Shown here in pieces: positions 16,339 to 25,451 of a stretch of DNA of 64,000 nt. Origin of the DNA: Larkinella punicea. Its GTDB lineage: Bacteria; Bacteroidota; Bacteroidia; Cytophagales; Spirosomataceae. The notes beneath the pieces were generated by a model, which was not told where the DNA came from, made no database searches, and worked only from the letters and a program-made list of their open reading frames with translations. The stretch is taken from the NCBI RefSeq assembly GCF_003334855.1, contig NZ_QOWE01000001.1:372001-436000 (forward strand), read 5' to 3'. Both the position numbers and the translations under genes were made by a program. Position 1 is the first letter of the stretch. Every line of letters starts with the position of its first letter.

Positions 16339-17967
16339 ATGAAAACAACACAAAAAAACTTTCAAATCGTTGATTTGAGCAACGTAGAAGGGGATATCAA
16401 AGGAGGTGTTGTTTCATTTCTGGTAGCCGTCCCGCTTTGTCTGGGAATTGCCCTGGCTTCCGGAGCCCCTCTTTTTTCAGGAATCATTGCCGGGATTGTC
16501 GGCGGCCTGGTGGTCGGTCTGTTCAGTCGTTCAGCGCTGAGTATTTCGGGGCCTGAGGCAGGTCTGATTGTCGTTGTACTGGCCGCCATCGAGTCGCTGG
16601 GTTCGTTTCCGGCTTTTCTGCTGGCAACCTTCCTGGCCGGTGTTCTCCAGATTGGGCTGGGGTACATGCGGGCCGGGATTGTCAGCAACTTTTTTCCTTC
16701 ATCGGTTATCAAAGGCATGTTGGCCGGCATTGGCGTCATCCTGATTATCAAGCAAATACCGCATCTGGTTGGCTATGATACGGATTCGGCCGAAGAGATT
16801 TCACTTTTTCAGCCCGATGGATTCAACATCGTTAGTCAGTTTCAGGCCGCTATCGGGCAACTCAACGGTGTCGCTTTTTTGATTGCCGTCGTGTCGCTGG
16901 CGATCCTGCTGCTGTGGGAACGCCCTTTTTTCAAAGAAAACAAGATTCTGAAAAATGTACCGGCAGCCCTGGTGGTGGTGGTTTCAGGCATTGCCATCAA
17001 CGGACTGATCGGAATTTTTCAGAGTGATTGGGCCTTGCAAGGTAACCACTTGGTGCAATTACCGGTGCCCGATAGTCCGGCGGCTTTCGTCGATCTGTTT
17101 ACGATGCCGGATTTTGAACAATGGACCAATCCGCAAGTCTACACCGCGGCCATTTCCATTGCATTGGTAGCCAGTCTGGAAGCCCTGCTGTCGATTGAAG
17201 CGACGGATGAACTGGACCCGCTGAAACGCAAAACATCTACCAACGCCGAACTGAAGGCGCAGGGAATCGGCAACATGGTTAGCGGCTTGATTGGTGGCAT
17301 TCCGCTGACATCCGTCATTGTCCGGAGTTCGGTCAGCATCAACGCTGGTGCCCGGACGAAGCTCGCGGCCCTGGTACACGGAACGCTGTTGCTGGTGTGT
17401 GTGATTGCCCTGCCGACGGTGCTCAACCGGATTCCGTGGGCGGCACTCGCGTCGATTTTGCTGATCACCGGCTACAAACTGACCCGCGTCCGGATTTTCA
17501 AGCAGCTTTTTGAGGAAGGTATTGCCAAGTTTCTGCCTTTCGTCGTCACTGTCGTCGCGATTTTGATGACGGATTTACTGACCGGCATCGGCATCGGTAT
17601 GCTGGTCGCCCTGTTTTTCATTCTGCGGGAAAATTACCTTAATGCCCATAAAATGGAAACCTTTCAGGACAATGGGCAGGAGCACATCCGCATCAGTCTC
17701 GGCGATTATGTTTCGTTCCTGAGCAAGGCCAGCATGGTGAAAGTGCTGATGAACGTGCCCGAAAACGCCATTGTAGAGATCGACAGCAGCAATTCGTCGT
17801 ACATCGACAGCGATGTGATGAACACGATTCAAAATTTTAAAGAAACCGCCCACAAACGCAACATCCGTCTGATTTTTCTGCGTGAACCGGCTGATTATAA
17901 ACCCGTTCCAGAATCGGTCATTGCCATGCGCAACCGTCACCTGCGGGAAATCGAAGAAATGAACTAG
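16339..17967 (+). CDS. SulP-family inorganic anion transporter with STAS domain
   Basis: Inner-membrane anion transporter (sulfate, bicarbonate or related) of 542 aa from ATG 16339; the open frame extends to 16297 but the signature starts here. About 12-14 hydrophobic segments are visible, including GGVVSFLVAVPLCLGIALAS and the family signature region SISGPEAGLIVVVLAAIE. A C-terminal STAS domain (about 450-525) includes VEIDSSNSSYIDSDVMNTIQ. SulP proteins of this subgroup sit next to carbonic anhydrase in many bacteria, but none is here, so the substrate is open. Transcription probably ends at the hairpin 18034-18069. Confidence 0.9.
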   Translation: MKTTQKNFQIVDLSNVEGDIKGGVVSFLVAVPLCLGIALASGAPLFSGIIAGIVGGLVVGLFSRSALSISGPEAGLIVVVLAAIESLGSFPAFLLATFLAGVLQIGLGYMRAGIVSNFFPSSVIKGMLAGIGVILIIKQIPHLVGYDTDSAEEISLFQPDGFNIVSQFQAAIGQLNGVAFLIAVVSLAILLLWERPFFKENKILKNVPAALVVVVSGIAINGLIGIFQSDWALQGNHLVQLPVPDSPAAFVDLFTMPDFEQWTNPQVYTAAISIALVASLEALLSIEATDELDPLKRKTSTNAELKAQGIGNMVSGLIGGIPLTSVIVRSSVSINAGARTKLAALVHGTLLLVCVIALPTVLNRIPWAALASILLITGYKLTRVRIFKQLFEEGIAKFLPFVVTVVAILMTDLLTGIGIGMLVALFFILRENYLNAHKMETFQDNGQEHIRISLGDYVSFLSKASMVKVLMNVPENAIVEIDSSNSSYIDSDVMNTIQNFKETAHKRNIRLIFLREPADYKPVPESVIAMRNRHLREIEEMN

Positions 17968-18008
17968 CACCGGTTTTCCGGACTTTCACCCCAATAATTA
18001 GCGTAGTC

Positions 18009-18017
18009 CTATCTTTG
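18009..18017 (+). promoter_or_regulatory. Stray TAnnTTTG element just before a terminator
   Basis: CTATCTTTG contains a TATCTTTG -7 match located about 20 nt before the strong hairpin at 18034, with no gene following on this strand until 18844. It could start a very short transcript of about 50 nt or be chance. Confidence 0.3.
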
Positions 18018-18033
18018 TGTGATAGAAGACCGA

Positions 18034-18069
18034 TGACCCTGACCGCCCTTGCAGTCAGGGTCATTTTTT
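18034..18069 (+). terminator. Rho-independent terminator after the SulP gene
   Basis: TGACCCTGAC (18034-18043) pairs perfectly with GTCAGGGTCA (18054-18063), followed by TTTTTT. The right arm overlaps the stop codon of the convergent porin-like gene. Confidence 0.85.
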
Positions 18070-18717
18070 GGTTGGCAACCAGCATCCGAGCGAGACGGTA
18101 AAGCCGTAGGTGTTTTCTTTCGGTTTGGACGATGCCAGCGTCGAGGGATACTGGCTCAACCCGTATTGAAACCGGGCGTCTAAAAAGGTGGTGAGTCGCC
18201 CGATCCCCATTTCAATTCCACCACCACCCCAAACAGCCGCTTCGAGCCGACGCCTGAAAAGAACCTGATCTCGAAAAATCTCGGAGCCCTCAGCCGTAAT
18301 CGTTAGCCTGCCGCCCAATGCATACCCCAGACTGGGGCCAAACAATCCGTAATAGGCCCAGCGATTTGTCACTTTCCGGCGATAAGAAATCAAGACAGGA
18401 AGCTCGGCAACTTCATAGTGCAAAACGAGTTTCCCGGTTCCGGCAGGCACACCAATTTCATCGGTATAATCTACACCTGACCGCCAGCCCTTCTGAATGA
18501 CCGATGGTTCTGCCCGAATTGACCAGCGATTTTTCAGAACCATCTCAACAGGAACCGCAACAGCAAAGCCCCTCGCCAGGGAACCGTTGGCGAAAGAATT
18601 CCGGGTGTGAACCGTCGACCAGTGAGCACCCGCCCGCACACCAATCTGTACCTGAGCGTGCAGTTTTAGCGAAAAAATCGCAACAATAAAGGTCAAATAG
18701 AAAAGCTTTTTCATCAA
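18061..18717 (-). CDS. Outer-membrane beta-barrel (porin-like) protein
   Basis: Exported 218-aa protein with a signal peptide (KLFYLTFIVAIFSLKLHAQ, cleavage near residue 21). Alternating hydrophobic beta-strands follow, such as VQIGVRAGAHW, RWAYYGLFGPSLGYALGG and NTYGFTVSLGCWL, typical of PorT/OmpW-like 8-strand barrels. It is not part of an obvious operon and converges on the SulP gene. No specific substrate or partner can be inferred. The second Met (18714) is an equally good start. Confidence 0.75.
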   Translation of the reverse strand: MMKKLFYLTFIVAIFSLKLHAQVQIGVRAGAHWSTVHTRNSFANGSLARGFAVAVPVEMVLKNRWSIRAEPSVIQKGWRSGVDYTDEIGVPAGTGKLVLHYEVAELPVLISYRRKVTNRWAYYGLFGPSLGYALGGRLTITAEGSEIFRDQVLFRRRLEAAVWGGGGIEMGIGRLTTFLDARFQYGLSQYPSTLASSKPKENTYGFTVSLGCWLPTKK

Positions 18718-18843
18718 GATCAGGCGTTATTTGTCTGGTAAACGATGAATCTGATTTTGTTCATATAACCGGTGATAAATATCTTCCGGGCGGTTTAACA
18801 TTTGCCAGATCTTCGGGTTTATGCAATACATTTAACCGTACCC

Positions 18844-19905
18844 ATGAATTTAGCCGAACTGGTTCACGACCCCGTCAAGGCCGCCAAAGCGGTCAAGTTA
18901 GTATACGTCAACGATTCTATACCCGGTATTTACCGCCATCGGTCGGGCGATCAGTTTGTCTACAAAGACCCGAAAGGCCACCTTATCGACGATGACGAAA
19001 CCCTAGGCCGCATCAAAAAAATGGCCTTGCCTCCGGCCTGGGAAAACGTCTGGATCTGTGCCAAACCCAACGGACACCTCCAGGCCACCGGCATCGACAC
19101 CAAAGGGCGGAAGCAGTACCGCTACCATACCAACTGGAACGCCATTCGCAGCGAAACCAAGTTCTTCCGGATGATTGCCTTCGGGCAACAACTCCCCGAC
19201 CTCCGCGCCCGCATCGAACAGGATTTGAAAAACCGGGAACTGACCAAAGAAAAGGTGATTGCGATTGCCCTCAGTGTGATGGAGCAGACGTTGATCCGGA
19301 TTGGCAACGCATCGTACGAGAAAGAATACGGCCACTACGGTTTGACGACCCTGAAAGACCAACACGTCAACGTGGCGACCTCCCAACTCCAGTTTCGTTT
19401 CAAGGGCAAAAAAGGCATTTACCACGACATTACCGTTCGCGACCGGCGGCTGGCCCGGCTGGTGAAAGCCTGTCGTGACATCCCCGGCAAAGAGCTGTTT
19501 CAGTATTACGACGAAACCGGCGAACACCGCAGCATCGACTCCGGCATGGTGAACGGTTATTTGCAGGAAGTGACAGGGGAAGAATTCTCGGCCAAGGACT
19601 TCCGTACCTGGGCCGGAACCGTCAACGCACTGCGCTTGCTGGCCGAACTGGAACCCTGTTCGACAGACCAGGAAGCGAAGAAAAACATCAATACGATTCT
19701 GGAACAGGTGGCCCATAGATTGGGTAACACGCGCACCGTCAGCCGGAAATATTACGTGCATCCGCAGATTCTGGAAGCCTATGAATGCCGGGATTTAAAC
19801 CCGTATCTGAAGCGCAAAAACCAGTTTCGCCAAACGTCGCCCTATGGGCTGGACCCGATTGAGAAACTGTTGCTGACGTTTTTGAAGGATAAAGTAGAGC
19901 AGTAA
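18844..19905 (+). CDS. Type IB DNA topoisomerase (poxvirus/bacterial type)
   Basis: Relaxes supercoils by nicking one strand through a 3'-phosphotyrosine intermediate. 353 aa from ATG 18844; a TTG at 18802 only adds an atypical 14 residues. The N-terminal fold includes YVNDSIPGIYRHRSGDQFVY. The catalytic domain has KDFRTWAGTVNALRLL (Arg of the active site) and SRKYYVHPQ with the likely nucleophile Tyr304. Length matches bacterial TopIB (about 330-370 aa). These enzymes are scattered in Bacteroidetes and other bacteria in addition to essential TopA. The gene stands alone, with the Na+/H+ antiporter 59 bp downstream. Confidence 0.92.
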   Translation: MNLAELVHDPVKAAKAVKLVYVNDSIPGIYRHRSGDQFVYKDPKGHLIDDDETLGRIKKMALPPAWENVWICAKPNGHLQATGIDTKGRKQYRYHTNWNAIRSETKFFRMIAFGQQLPDLRARIEQDLKNRELTKEKVIAIALSVMEQTLIRIGNASYEKEYGHYGLTTLKDQHVNVATSQLQFRFKGKKGIYHDITVRDRRLARLVKACRDIPGKELFQYYDETGEHRSIDSGMVNGYLQEVTGEEFSAKDFRTWAGTVNALRLLAELEPCSTDQEAKKNINTILEQVAHRLGNTRTVSRKYYVHPQILEAYECRDLNPYLKRKNQFRQTSPYGLDPIEKLLLTFLKDKVEQ

Positions 19906-19964
19906 ATCTTTGAAATAAACTGAATTTATAAATACATTACTGTATTATAACTAAATTCAATTTC

Positions 19965-21209
19965 ATGGATTTATTTACGCTCATTACCCTGCTGATCGTT
20001 ACCTCTGCTCTTTTTGCTTACCTGAATACCCGTCTGCTAAAATTGCCCGACGCCATCGGCATTATGGTCGTCTCGCTGGGCTTCTCGCTGCTGCTGATCG
20101 GGTTCCATTCCATCAGGCCCGACCAATTTACGCTGATCCGACAGACCATTGCCGGCATCGATTTCAATCAGGTGTTGTTCGATGTCATGCTGAGTTTTCT
20201 GTTGTTTGCCGGGGCCTTTCACACCAATGCCGCCCTTCTCAGAGTAGAACGGCGCTCCGTTATTTTGTTTGCCCTGGTGGGGGTTTTGCTCAGTACGGTG
20301 CTTGTTGGAACGGGATTGTACTACAGTGCGCACTGGCTCGGTTTTGAGCTTTCGTACCCGTTGTGCCTGCTGTTTGGCGCGCTGATCTCACCAACCGACC
20401 CCATTGCCGTACTTGGCATTCTGGCGCGGTTTAAGTTGCCCAACAGCGTCAAAATGAATATTGTTGGCGAATCCCTGTTCAATGATGGTGTTGGTGTCGT
20501 AGTCTTTGCTTCCATTTACCGTATTGTGCTTGGCGGTACTGAAAGCGTAAGCATAGGCGGGATTACCTGGCTGTTTGTGGAAGAAGCCGGTGGTGGGCTT
20601 CTCTACGGATTGGTTTTAGGATACTGCCTATACTGGCTTCTGCGCTCGATAAACCACTACCAGACGGAGGTCATGCTAACCATCGCCTTTGTGATGGGCG
20701 GCTATCTGCTTGCCCAGAAAATCCATGTTTCCGGTCCGCTGGCCATGGTTGTTGCCGGTTTATTTGTCGGTAACCGAGCCCGTCAGGATGCCATGAGTCA
20801 GCAAACGGAGGAATACATCGACAAATTCTGGGAACTGGTCGATGTGATTCTGAACGCCCTGCTGTTTGTTTTGATCGGAATTGAATTACTGATTATCGAC
20901 TTTGAAACATCCTACTGGATCATCTGTCTCCTGGCGATCCTGATTGTGCTCTTCTCGCGGTTTCTGGCCATCTGGATTCCCTTCCGACTGGCCCGGCGCT
21001 GGCTCACGCTCGATTCGAAAGCGCCCCTGATGATGACCTGGGGCGGATTGCGCGGGGGTATTTCCGTCGCCCTGGCTCTTTCAATCAGCAATGCCGTTCC
21101 CAACAAAAATCTGATTGTGGCCATCACCTACGCTGTCGTAGTCTTCTCCGTGATCGGACAGGGATTAACGCTGGAACGGCTCATTCGCCGATTGTATAAA
21201 ACGGACTGA
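19965..21209 (+). CDS. CPA1-family Na+/H+ antiporter
   Basis: Inner-membrane cation:proton exchanger of 414 aa with about 12 transmembrane segments. The ion-binding region LISPTDPIAVLGIL and GESLFNDGVGVVVFASIY (the conserved TDP and ND motifs) are both present, as is the loop WGGLRGGISVALALSI near the C-terminus. It lacks the long cytoplasmic tail of NhaP2/NhaK-like members. Role is pH and sodium homeostasis (family knowledge). It follows topoisomerase IB on the same strand after 59 bp, and co-transcription is possible but unproven. Confidence 0.9.
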   Translation: MDLFTLITLLIVTSALFAYLNTRLLKLPDAIGIMVVSLGFSLLLIGFHSIRPDQFTLIRQTIAGIDFNQVLFDVMLSFLLFAGAFHTNAALLRVERRSVILFALVGVLLSTVLVGTGLYYSAHWLGFELSYPLCLLFGALISPTDPIAVLGILARFKLPNSVKMNIVGESLFNDGVGVVVFASIYRIVLGGTESVSIGGITWLFVEEAGGGLLYGLVLGYCLYWLLRSINHYQTEVMLTIAFVMGGYLLAQKIHVSGPLAMVVAGLFVGNRARQDAMSQQTEEYIDKFWELVDVILNALLFVLIGIELLIIDFETSYWIICLLAILIVLFSRFLAIWIPFRLARRWLTLDSKAPLMMTWGGLRGGISVALALSISNAVPNKNLIVAITYAVVVFSVIGQGLTLERLIRRLYKTD

Positions 21210-21260
21210 ACGCACCACTACGACAATCACGCTGCCTTCACAATGTAGTAAATTCAGGCT

Positions 21261-21956
21261 TCACCCCTGCGCCCGCACCCACCGGTGATGGTCGCACCGC
21301 TGGCAGGTTGAAACCGGCCCTTTGCCGTATTCCACCACCTGGCCACACTGGCAGCAAGCATAAATCCCGGCTTCGGAAATCATATCGAGGGATTCTTTTA
21401 ATTTATGGGGAAGAATCGGTAAACCCGGCTTTATATCGTCGTCTTTGAACTTAAAAATGCTGACTTCGCCGTTGTGTTCCAGAATCGCCGTCCGAACCTG
21501 TCCGAGATGTTCAATACCCGCCATCCGCAGTTCAGCAAACAGCTCATCCAGACCCAGGTCTTCGTCATCGAAGTTCTGCACCAGAATACAGCCATTTTCG
21601 ATGACGTAAACCGGTTTCCCTTCCAGAAATTCGCGGACGGGTTTGCTCTTGTCACTGAGCCGGGTGAAGAATTTGTAACTGCCCATCATCACCACGAACA
21701 CCACCGCAGCCGCCAGCAGCGGCACATCGTGGTAGAACATGGGATCGCCCGCGGCTGACCCCAGGCCGATGACCAGCACCAGTTCGAAAACCGAGAGTTG
21801 TTTCACCTCCCGCTTGCCCGATATTTTGAGGGCGGTCAGCAAAATCAAAAACATGACAAACGTCCGCAAAGCCACCTCACCGAGGTAACTCAAGGGAAAA
21901 TCGTGCAGCAACATCCGTTGCCAGTCAAAAGCCTGAATCGGCTCTTCGTTGTTCAT
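21261..21956 (-). CDS. DUF421 (YetF-like) membrane protein with C-terminal zinc-ribbon
   Basis: 231 aa from ATG 21956; an earlier in-frame ATG (22025) would overlap the neighbouring small gene. Three transmembrane helices in the first 95 residues (ALRTFVMFLILLTALKISGKR and following) precede the DUF421 alpha/beta domain with KPVREFLEGKPVYVIENG and ELFAELRMAGI. The last 40 residues add two CxxC knuckles (CCQCGQVVEYG, STCQRCDHHRW), a rubredoxin-like zinc ribbon not usual for YetF. DUF421 proteins are linked to envelope stress or sporulation in firmicutes, but function here is unknown. It follows the YdaT-like gene by 20 bp. Confidence 0.82.
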   Translation of the reverse strand: MNNEEPIQAFDWQRMLLHDFPLSYLGEVALRTFVMFLILLTALKISGKREVKQLSVFELVLVIGLGSAAGDPMFYHDVPLLAAAVVFVVMMGSYKFFTRLSDKSKPVREFLEGKPVYVIENGCILVQNFDDEDLGLDELFAELRMAGIEHLGQVRTAILEHNGEVSIFKFKDDDIKPGLPILPHKLKESLDMISEAGIYACCQCGQVVEYGKGPVSTCQRCDHHRWVRAQG

Positions 21957-21976
21957 CGACCGTGTTTTCGATTTAC

Positions 21977-22174
21977 TCAGGATGCCTTGTCTTTCCGGAT
22001 TTTCAAGTTCCGGTTGGCCGCCCATTCTTCGGCTTTGGAGGTGGCAATCGGAATCGCCCGTTCCTCCTCCATTCCTTCTTTCAGCAGCGCATTGGCAATC
22101 GAAATCGCCTTGTTCCGCACCGGCGCCATAAAATTCTTCAACGACACCGGATAATCCTGCTTCGTCCAGGGCAT
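21977..22174 (-). CDS. Small YdaT-like (stress-associated) protein
   Basis: 65-aa soluble protein starting MPWTKQDYPVSLKNF, with a central helix KAISIANALLKEG and IPIATSKAEEW. This pattern (MPW-x-KDYP...PVRxKAIxIANALL...AIPIATxKAEEW) resembles small general-stress proteins such as B. subtilis YdaT. The biochemical role is unknown. Its start codon (22174) lies immediately after a 40-bp hairpin element (22177-22270), so its translation or transcription from the TolC side must cross that hairpin. Downstream is the DUF421 gene, a likely operon partner. Confidence 0.7.
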   Translation of the reverse strand: MPWTKQDYPVSLKNFMAPVRNKAISIANALLKEGMEEERAIPIATSKAEEWAANRNLKIRKDKAS

Positions 22175-22176
22175 GA

Positions 22177-22270
22177 TGAGATAAGAGATAAGAGTGATGA
22201 GTTAAGAGTTAAAAAAAGCATCGTATCTGTTTTTTTAACTCTTAACTCATCACTCTTAACTCTTATCTCA
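22177..22270. repeat. Word-iterated hairpin element A (GTTAAGA/GATAAGA words)
   Basis: Arms 22177-22216 and 22231-22270 are inverted repeats matching at 39 of 40 positions with a 14-nt loop. Each arm is built of related words (GATAAGA, GTGATGA, GTTAAGA, GTTAAAA). It fills the tolC to YdaT-like gap exactly: the right arm includes the tolC stop codon (22268-22270) and the left arm ends 3 nt from the next start codon. Confidence 0.9.
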
Positions 22271-23641
22271 CTTCGTTTGTTGCAGAATCTGGCTGCTGAG
22301 CCGCAGGAGTTCGATTTCGGCAATTTTGGTGTTGTATTCGGCGTTGATCAGGCGGGTTTCGGCGGCAACGGCGTTGCGCTGTACATCCCGGAACTCGACC
22401 GCCGTCGAGTTGCCAACCCGGTAGCGTTCAAAGGCAATCTCGACGTTTTCATTGGCGATTTTGAAGCTTTCCAGTTCCAGATTGACCAGAATCAGGCTGT
22501 TGCGGTATTGGGAGTACGTCTGTTCGAGGGCCTGCTGCAGTTGCAAACGCTGGTCGGACTCCTGGTACTCGGTGATGAGCGCATTCGTCTGGGCATTGGC
22601 CAGCAACCGGCGCTGGTTAAAACCGGTAAAAATCGGAATGCTGGCCTGAATGCCATACTGTAGGGCATCGTTGCGGGCACTCCGAACCCCGAAACCGCCC
22701 TGGTTATCGATGGCCGTGAAATTATACCCCCCCACCAGATTGACAACCGGCAACCGCTGCGACCGCGCCAGCCGCACGTTCAGGTCGGCAACCCGCCGGT
22801 TCAGGGACGCAGCAATCAACAGCGGGTTGTTGTTGGTCAACGACTCCCGAAGCTGGTCGAGCGAAATATCCGTCCGCACAATGATCGTATCCCGAACGGC
22901 AAATTCCGTGGCGGGGTCCCGAACGATGAGCGTATTCAACAATACTTTGGCATTCCGCACATTCTGCTGCTGCGTTACCAATGCGGAGCTATCGGCGTTG
23001 TAATCGACCTGAGCACTTAGGAAATCGACCCGCGAGCGCGTTCCAACTTCGTAATTGGCACGGGCCAGTTCCAGGCGGTCGCGGGAAATATCCAGCGCCT
23101 GCCGGAGTGAAACCAGTTGTTGCAATTGCCGGATCACATCATAATAGCCCGTGGCCACATCGGCCACCGTGGCTTCAATGTTGGCGCGGGTGTTGACTTC
23201 GCTAATCTTCACGACTTCGCCCAGGCGGTCGTAGGTAATGAAGTTGCCAAAACCGTTAAAAACCGTCCAGTTTACCCCCACCCCAACCTGCGTGTTCCGG
23301 TTGGTGATTCCGTAGAGATTTTGCGGAGGACGCAATCCGTCGAGAAATTCCTGGCGTAAATTTTGTAAGTTGCTATTATTGGTTAGGTTACCCGTTACAT
23401 TGGGAAAAAAACTGGCTTTGGCCGTTTTAAAATCGGTGCGGGCAATCTGCTCCTGCGACCGGAAGATGCGAACTTGGTAACTCTTTTCAAGAGCCGCCGA
23501 AATCGCTTCCTGCAAGGTAAGTGTTTCACCCTCCTGCGTAATGACGGAGGTGCGCCGGGTGCGCGGAGCGAGCGGTTGAACGGGTTGAGACCAGGAAGTA
23601 AAGAACGAAAAGAAAAGGAGCAAGCTTAGAAAGAAGCGCAT
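22268..23641 (-). CDS. TolC-family outer-membrane efflux protein
   Basis: Outer-membrane channel component of tripartite efflux or type I secretion, 457 aa. Signal peptide 1-18, then two OEP repeats of long amphipathic helices (TLQEAISAALEKSYQVRIFRS, and KTNALITE-like coiled coils) with barrel strands between them (VGVGVNWTVFNGFGN, QYGIQASIPIFTGFN). Typical TolC length. No membrane-fusion or RND/ABC partner is adjacent, so it probably serves pumps encoded elsewhere. Its stop codon is the first triplet of hairpin element A. Confidence 0.92.
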   Translation of the reverse strand: MRFFLSLLLFFSFFTSWSQPVQPLAPRTRRTSVITQEGETLTLQEAISAALEKSYQVRIFRSQEQIARTDFKTAKASFFPNVTGNLTNNSNLQNLRQEFLDGLRPPQNLYGITNRNTQVGVGVNWTVFNGFGNFITYDRLGEVVKISEVNTRANIEATVADVATGYYDVIRQLQQLVSLRQALDISRDRLELARANYEVGTRSRVDFLSAQVDYNADSSALVTQQQNVRNAKVLLNTLIVRDPATEFAVRDTIIVRTDISLDQLRESLTNNNPLLIAASLNRRVADLNVRLARSQRLPVVNLVGGYNFTAIDNQGGFGVRSARNDALQYGIQASIPIFTGFNQRRLLANAQTNALITEYQESDQRLQLQQALEQTYSQYRNSLILVNLELESFKIANENVEIAFERYRVGNSTAVEFRDVQRNAVAAETRLINAEYNTKIAEIELLRLSSQILQQTK

Positions 23642-23783
23642 TCTGGTATTATTTTTAAGTATCTGACCTTCAAAATTAAAAGATATTCTGTCATTCTTTG
23701 TATACCGGAATTAGATTTGGAGGTATTTCTTCTCTACCGAACATTTTCGAAACAATCTTCCACCAAAAGCGTAAATTTCCGGC

Positions 23784-25415
23784 ATGAACCATCGCTACCT
23801 GCTCTTCGGTCTATTCATGGCCCTTTTAACGGCTTGTTCATCCAAAAAAAAGGCCGATTTACTGGTTCATCATGCGGTTGTTTACACGGCGGATTCCCTC
23901 TTCACCAGCGCTCAGGCTTTCGCCGTCAAAGACGGAAAATTCGTGGCCGTCGGCTCTTCGGAAAGCTTGCTGAATGACTACCAGGCGGATAGTGTTGTCG
24001 ATTTGAAAGGGCAGCCGGTGTATCCCGGTTTCTATGACCCTCACGCCCATTTCCTGGGGTTGGGGCAGATGCTGGATCAGGCCGATCTGGTGGGAACAAA
24101 CTCCTTCGACGAGGTGGTTCAACGGCTTAAAAACTTTTCCGAAAAACACCCCGCCAACCTTTGGGTCATTGGCCGGGGCTGGGATCAGAACGACTGGCGC
24201 GACAAGCAATTTCCGACCAAAGAGAAACTGGATGCGGCCTTTCCCAACCTCCCGGTTTGCATTACCCGCATCGATGGCCACGCCGTTTTACTCAACTCCA
24301 AAGCGCTACGGCTGGCCGGTATTGCCAAAGGATCAAAAGTACCCGGCGGGGAAGTGGTGCTCGCGAATAACGAACCGACGGGGGTCCTGATCGATAATGC
24401 GATGGGACTCGTCCGACGCGTCATCCCGCAGCCTGATGCCAACGACAAGGAACGCATGTTGCTGGCGGCTCAGAAAGTGTGTCTCTCGCTGGGCCTGACG
24501 ACGGTTTCCGACGCCGGTCTGGATCGGAAAGATATTGAACTGGTGGAACAACTGCACCGGGAAAACAAGCTGAAGATTCGGGATTATGTGATGATCAAAC
24601 TCGGCGAACCGAATCTGGACTATTACCTCAAACGGGGGCCGTTCCAGACCGACCGGCTGACGGTTCGCTCCTTCAAACTCTACGCCGACGGGGCGCTGGG
24701 GTCGCGGGGTGCCTGTCTGCGAAAACCGTATCACGACCGCCCCGAAACCGCCGGTTTTCTACTGCTGAACCCTGCCGAACTGGAACGGATTTTGACCTTG
24801 CTGGAAGCGAGCACATTTCAGGCCAATACGCACTGCATCGGCGACTCGGCCAATCACCTGATCCTGGATCTGTACGGCAAACTGCTGAAAAGCCCCAACC
24901 CGCGCCGGTGGCGGATCGAACACGCGCAGGTGGTTTCGCCGGACGATTTCTGGAAATTCAACCGGTATTCGGTCATTCCGTCGGTGCAACCCACCCACGC
25001 AACCTCCGACATGTACTGGGCCGCCGACCGCCTGGGGCCGATCCGGGTGAAGGGAGCCTATGCCTTCAACGATTTGATGAAACAAAACGGCATGATTGCT
25101 TTCGGGAGTGATTTTCCGGTCGAAGCACCGAATCCGCTCTACGGTTTTCATGCCGCCGTGGCCCGGGTCGATGCCAAAGGGTTTCCGGCCGGGGGTTACC
25201 AGATGGAAAATGCCGTAGACCGTGCATCGGCCCTGAAAGCGATGACGAGTTGGGCCGCTTACGCCAATTTTGAAGACCACCTGCGCGGCAGCATCGAACC
25301 CGGCAAGCAAGCCGATTTTGTGGTGCTGCAACAGGATATTATGAAGATCCCGGCCCCGCAACTCCGAGGGGTGAAGGTGTTGCAAACCTGGATCGGTGGA
25401 GAACGACTGTTTTGA
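23784..25415 (+). CDS. YtcJ-like amidohydrolase, predicted lipoprotein
   Basis: Metal-dependent hydrolase of the amidohydrolase_3 family, 543 aa. Lipoprotein signal peptide with Cys18 (MALLTACSS), so membrane-anchored and facing the periplasm. The metal-binding HxH is in YDPHAHFLG (His87, His89). Later ligands lie in ANTHCIGDSA and RIEHAQ, and the final Asp in FGSDFPVEAPNP. Family members deacylate or hydrolyse formamide- and amide-like compounds, but the substrate cannot be predicted. It is a single gene followed at 36 bp by the potassium channel on the same strand. Confidence 0.88.
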   Translation: MNHRYLLFGLFMALLTACSSKKKADLLVHHAVVYTADSLFTSAQAFAVKDGKFVAVGSSESLLNDYQADSVVDLKGQPVYPGFYDPHAHFLGLGQMLDQADLVGTNSFDEVVQRLKNFSEKHPANLWVIGRGWDQNDWRDKQFPTKEKLDAAFPNLPVCITRIDGHAVLLNSKALRLAGIAKGSKVPGGEVVLANNEPTGVLIDNAMGLVRRVIPQPDANDKERMLLAAQKVCLSLGLTTVSDAGLDRKDIELVEQLHRENKLKIRDYVMIKLGEPNLDYYLKRGPFQTDRLTVRSFKLYADGALGSRGACLRKPYHDRPETAGFLLLNPAELERILTLLEASTFQANTHCIGDSANHLILDLYGKLLKSPNPRRWRIEHAQVVSPDDFWKFNRYSVIPSVQPTHATSDMYWAADRLGPIRVKGAYAFNDLMKQNGMIAFGSDFPVEAPNPLYGFHAAVARVDAKGFPAGGYQMENAVDRASALKAMTSWAAYANFEDHLRGSIEPGKQADFVVLQQDIMKIPAPQLRGVKVLQTWIGGERLF

Positions 25416-25451
25416 TCTATATGAGTTGACTATTGAACACTGAATATTGAA
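25416..25451 (+). repeat. Short ATTGAA word run before the channel gene
   Basis: The gap reads GACTATTGAACACTGAATATTGAA directly before ATG, a few ATTGAA/CTGAA words like half an arm of the iterated-word elements but without an inverted partner. Marginal. Confidence 0.3.
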
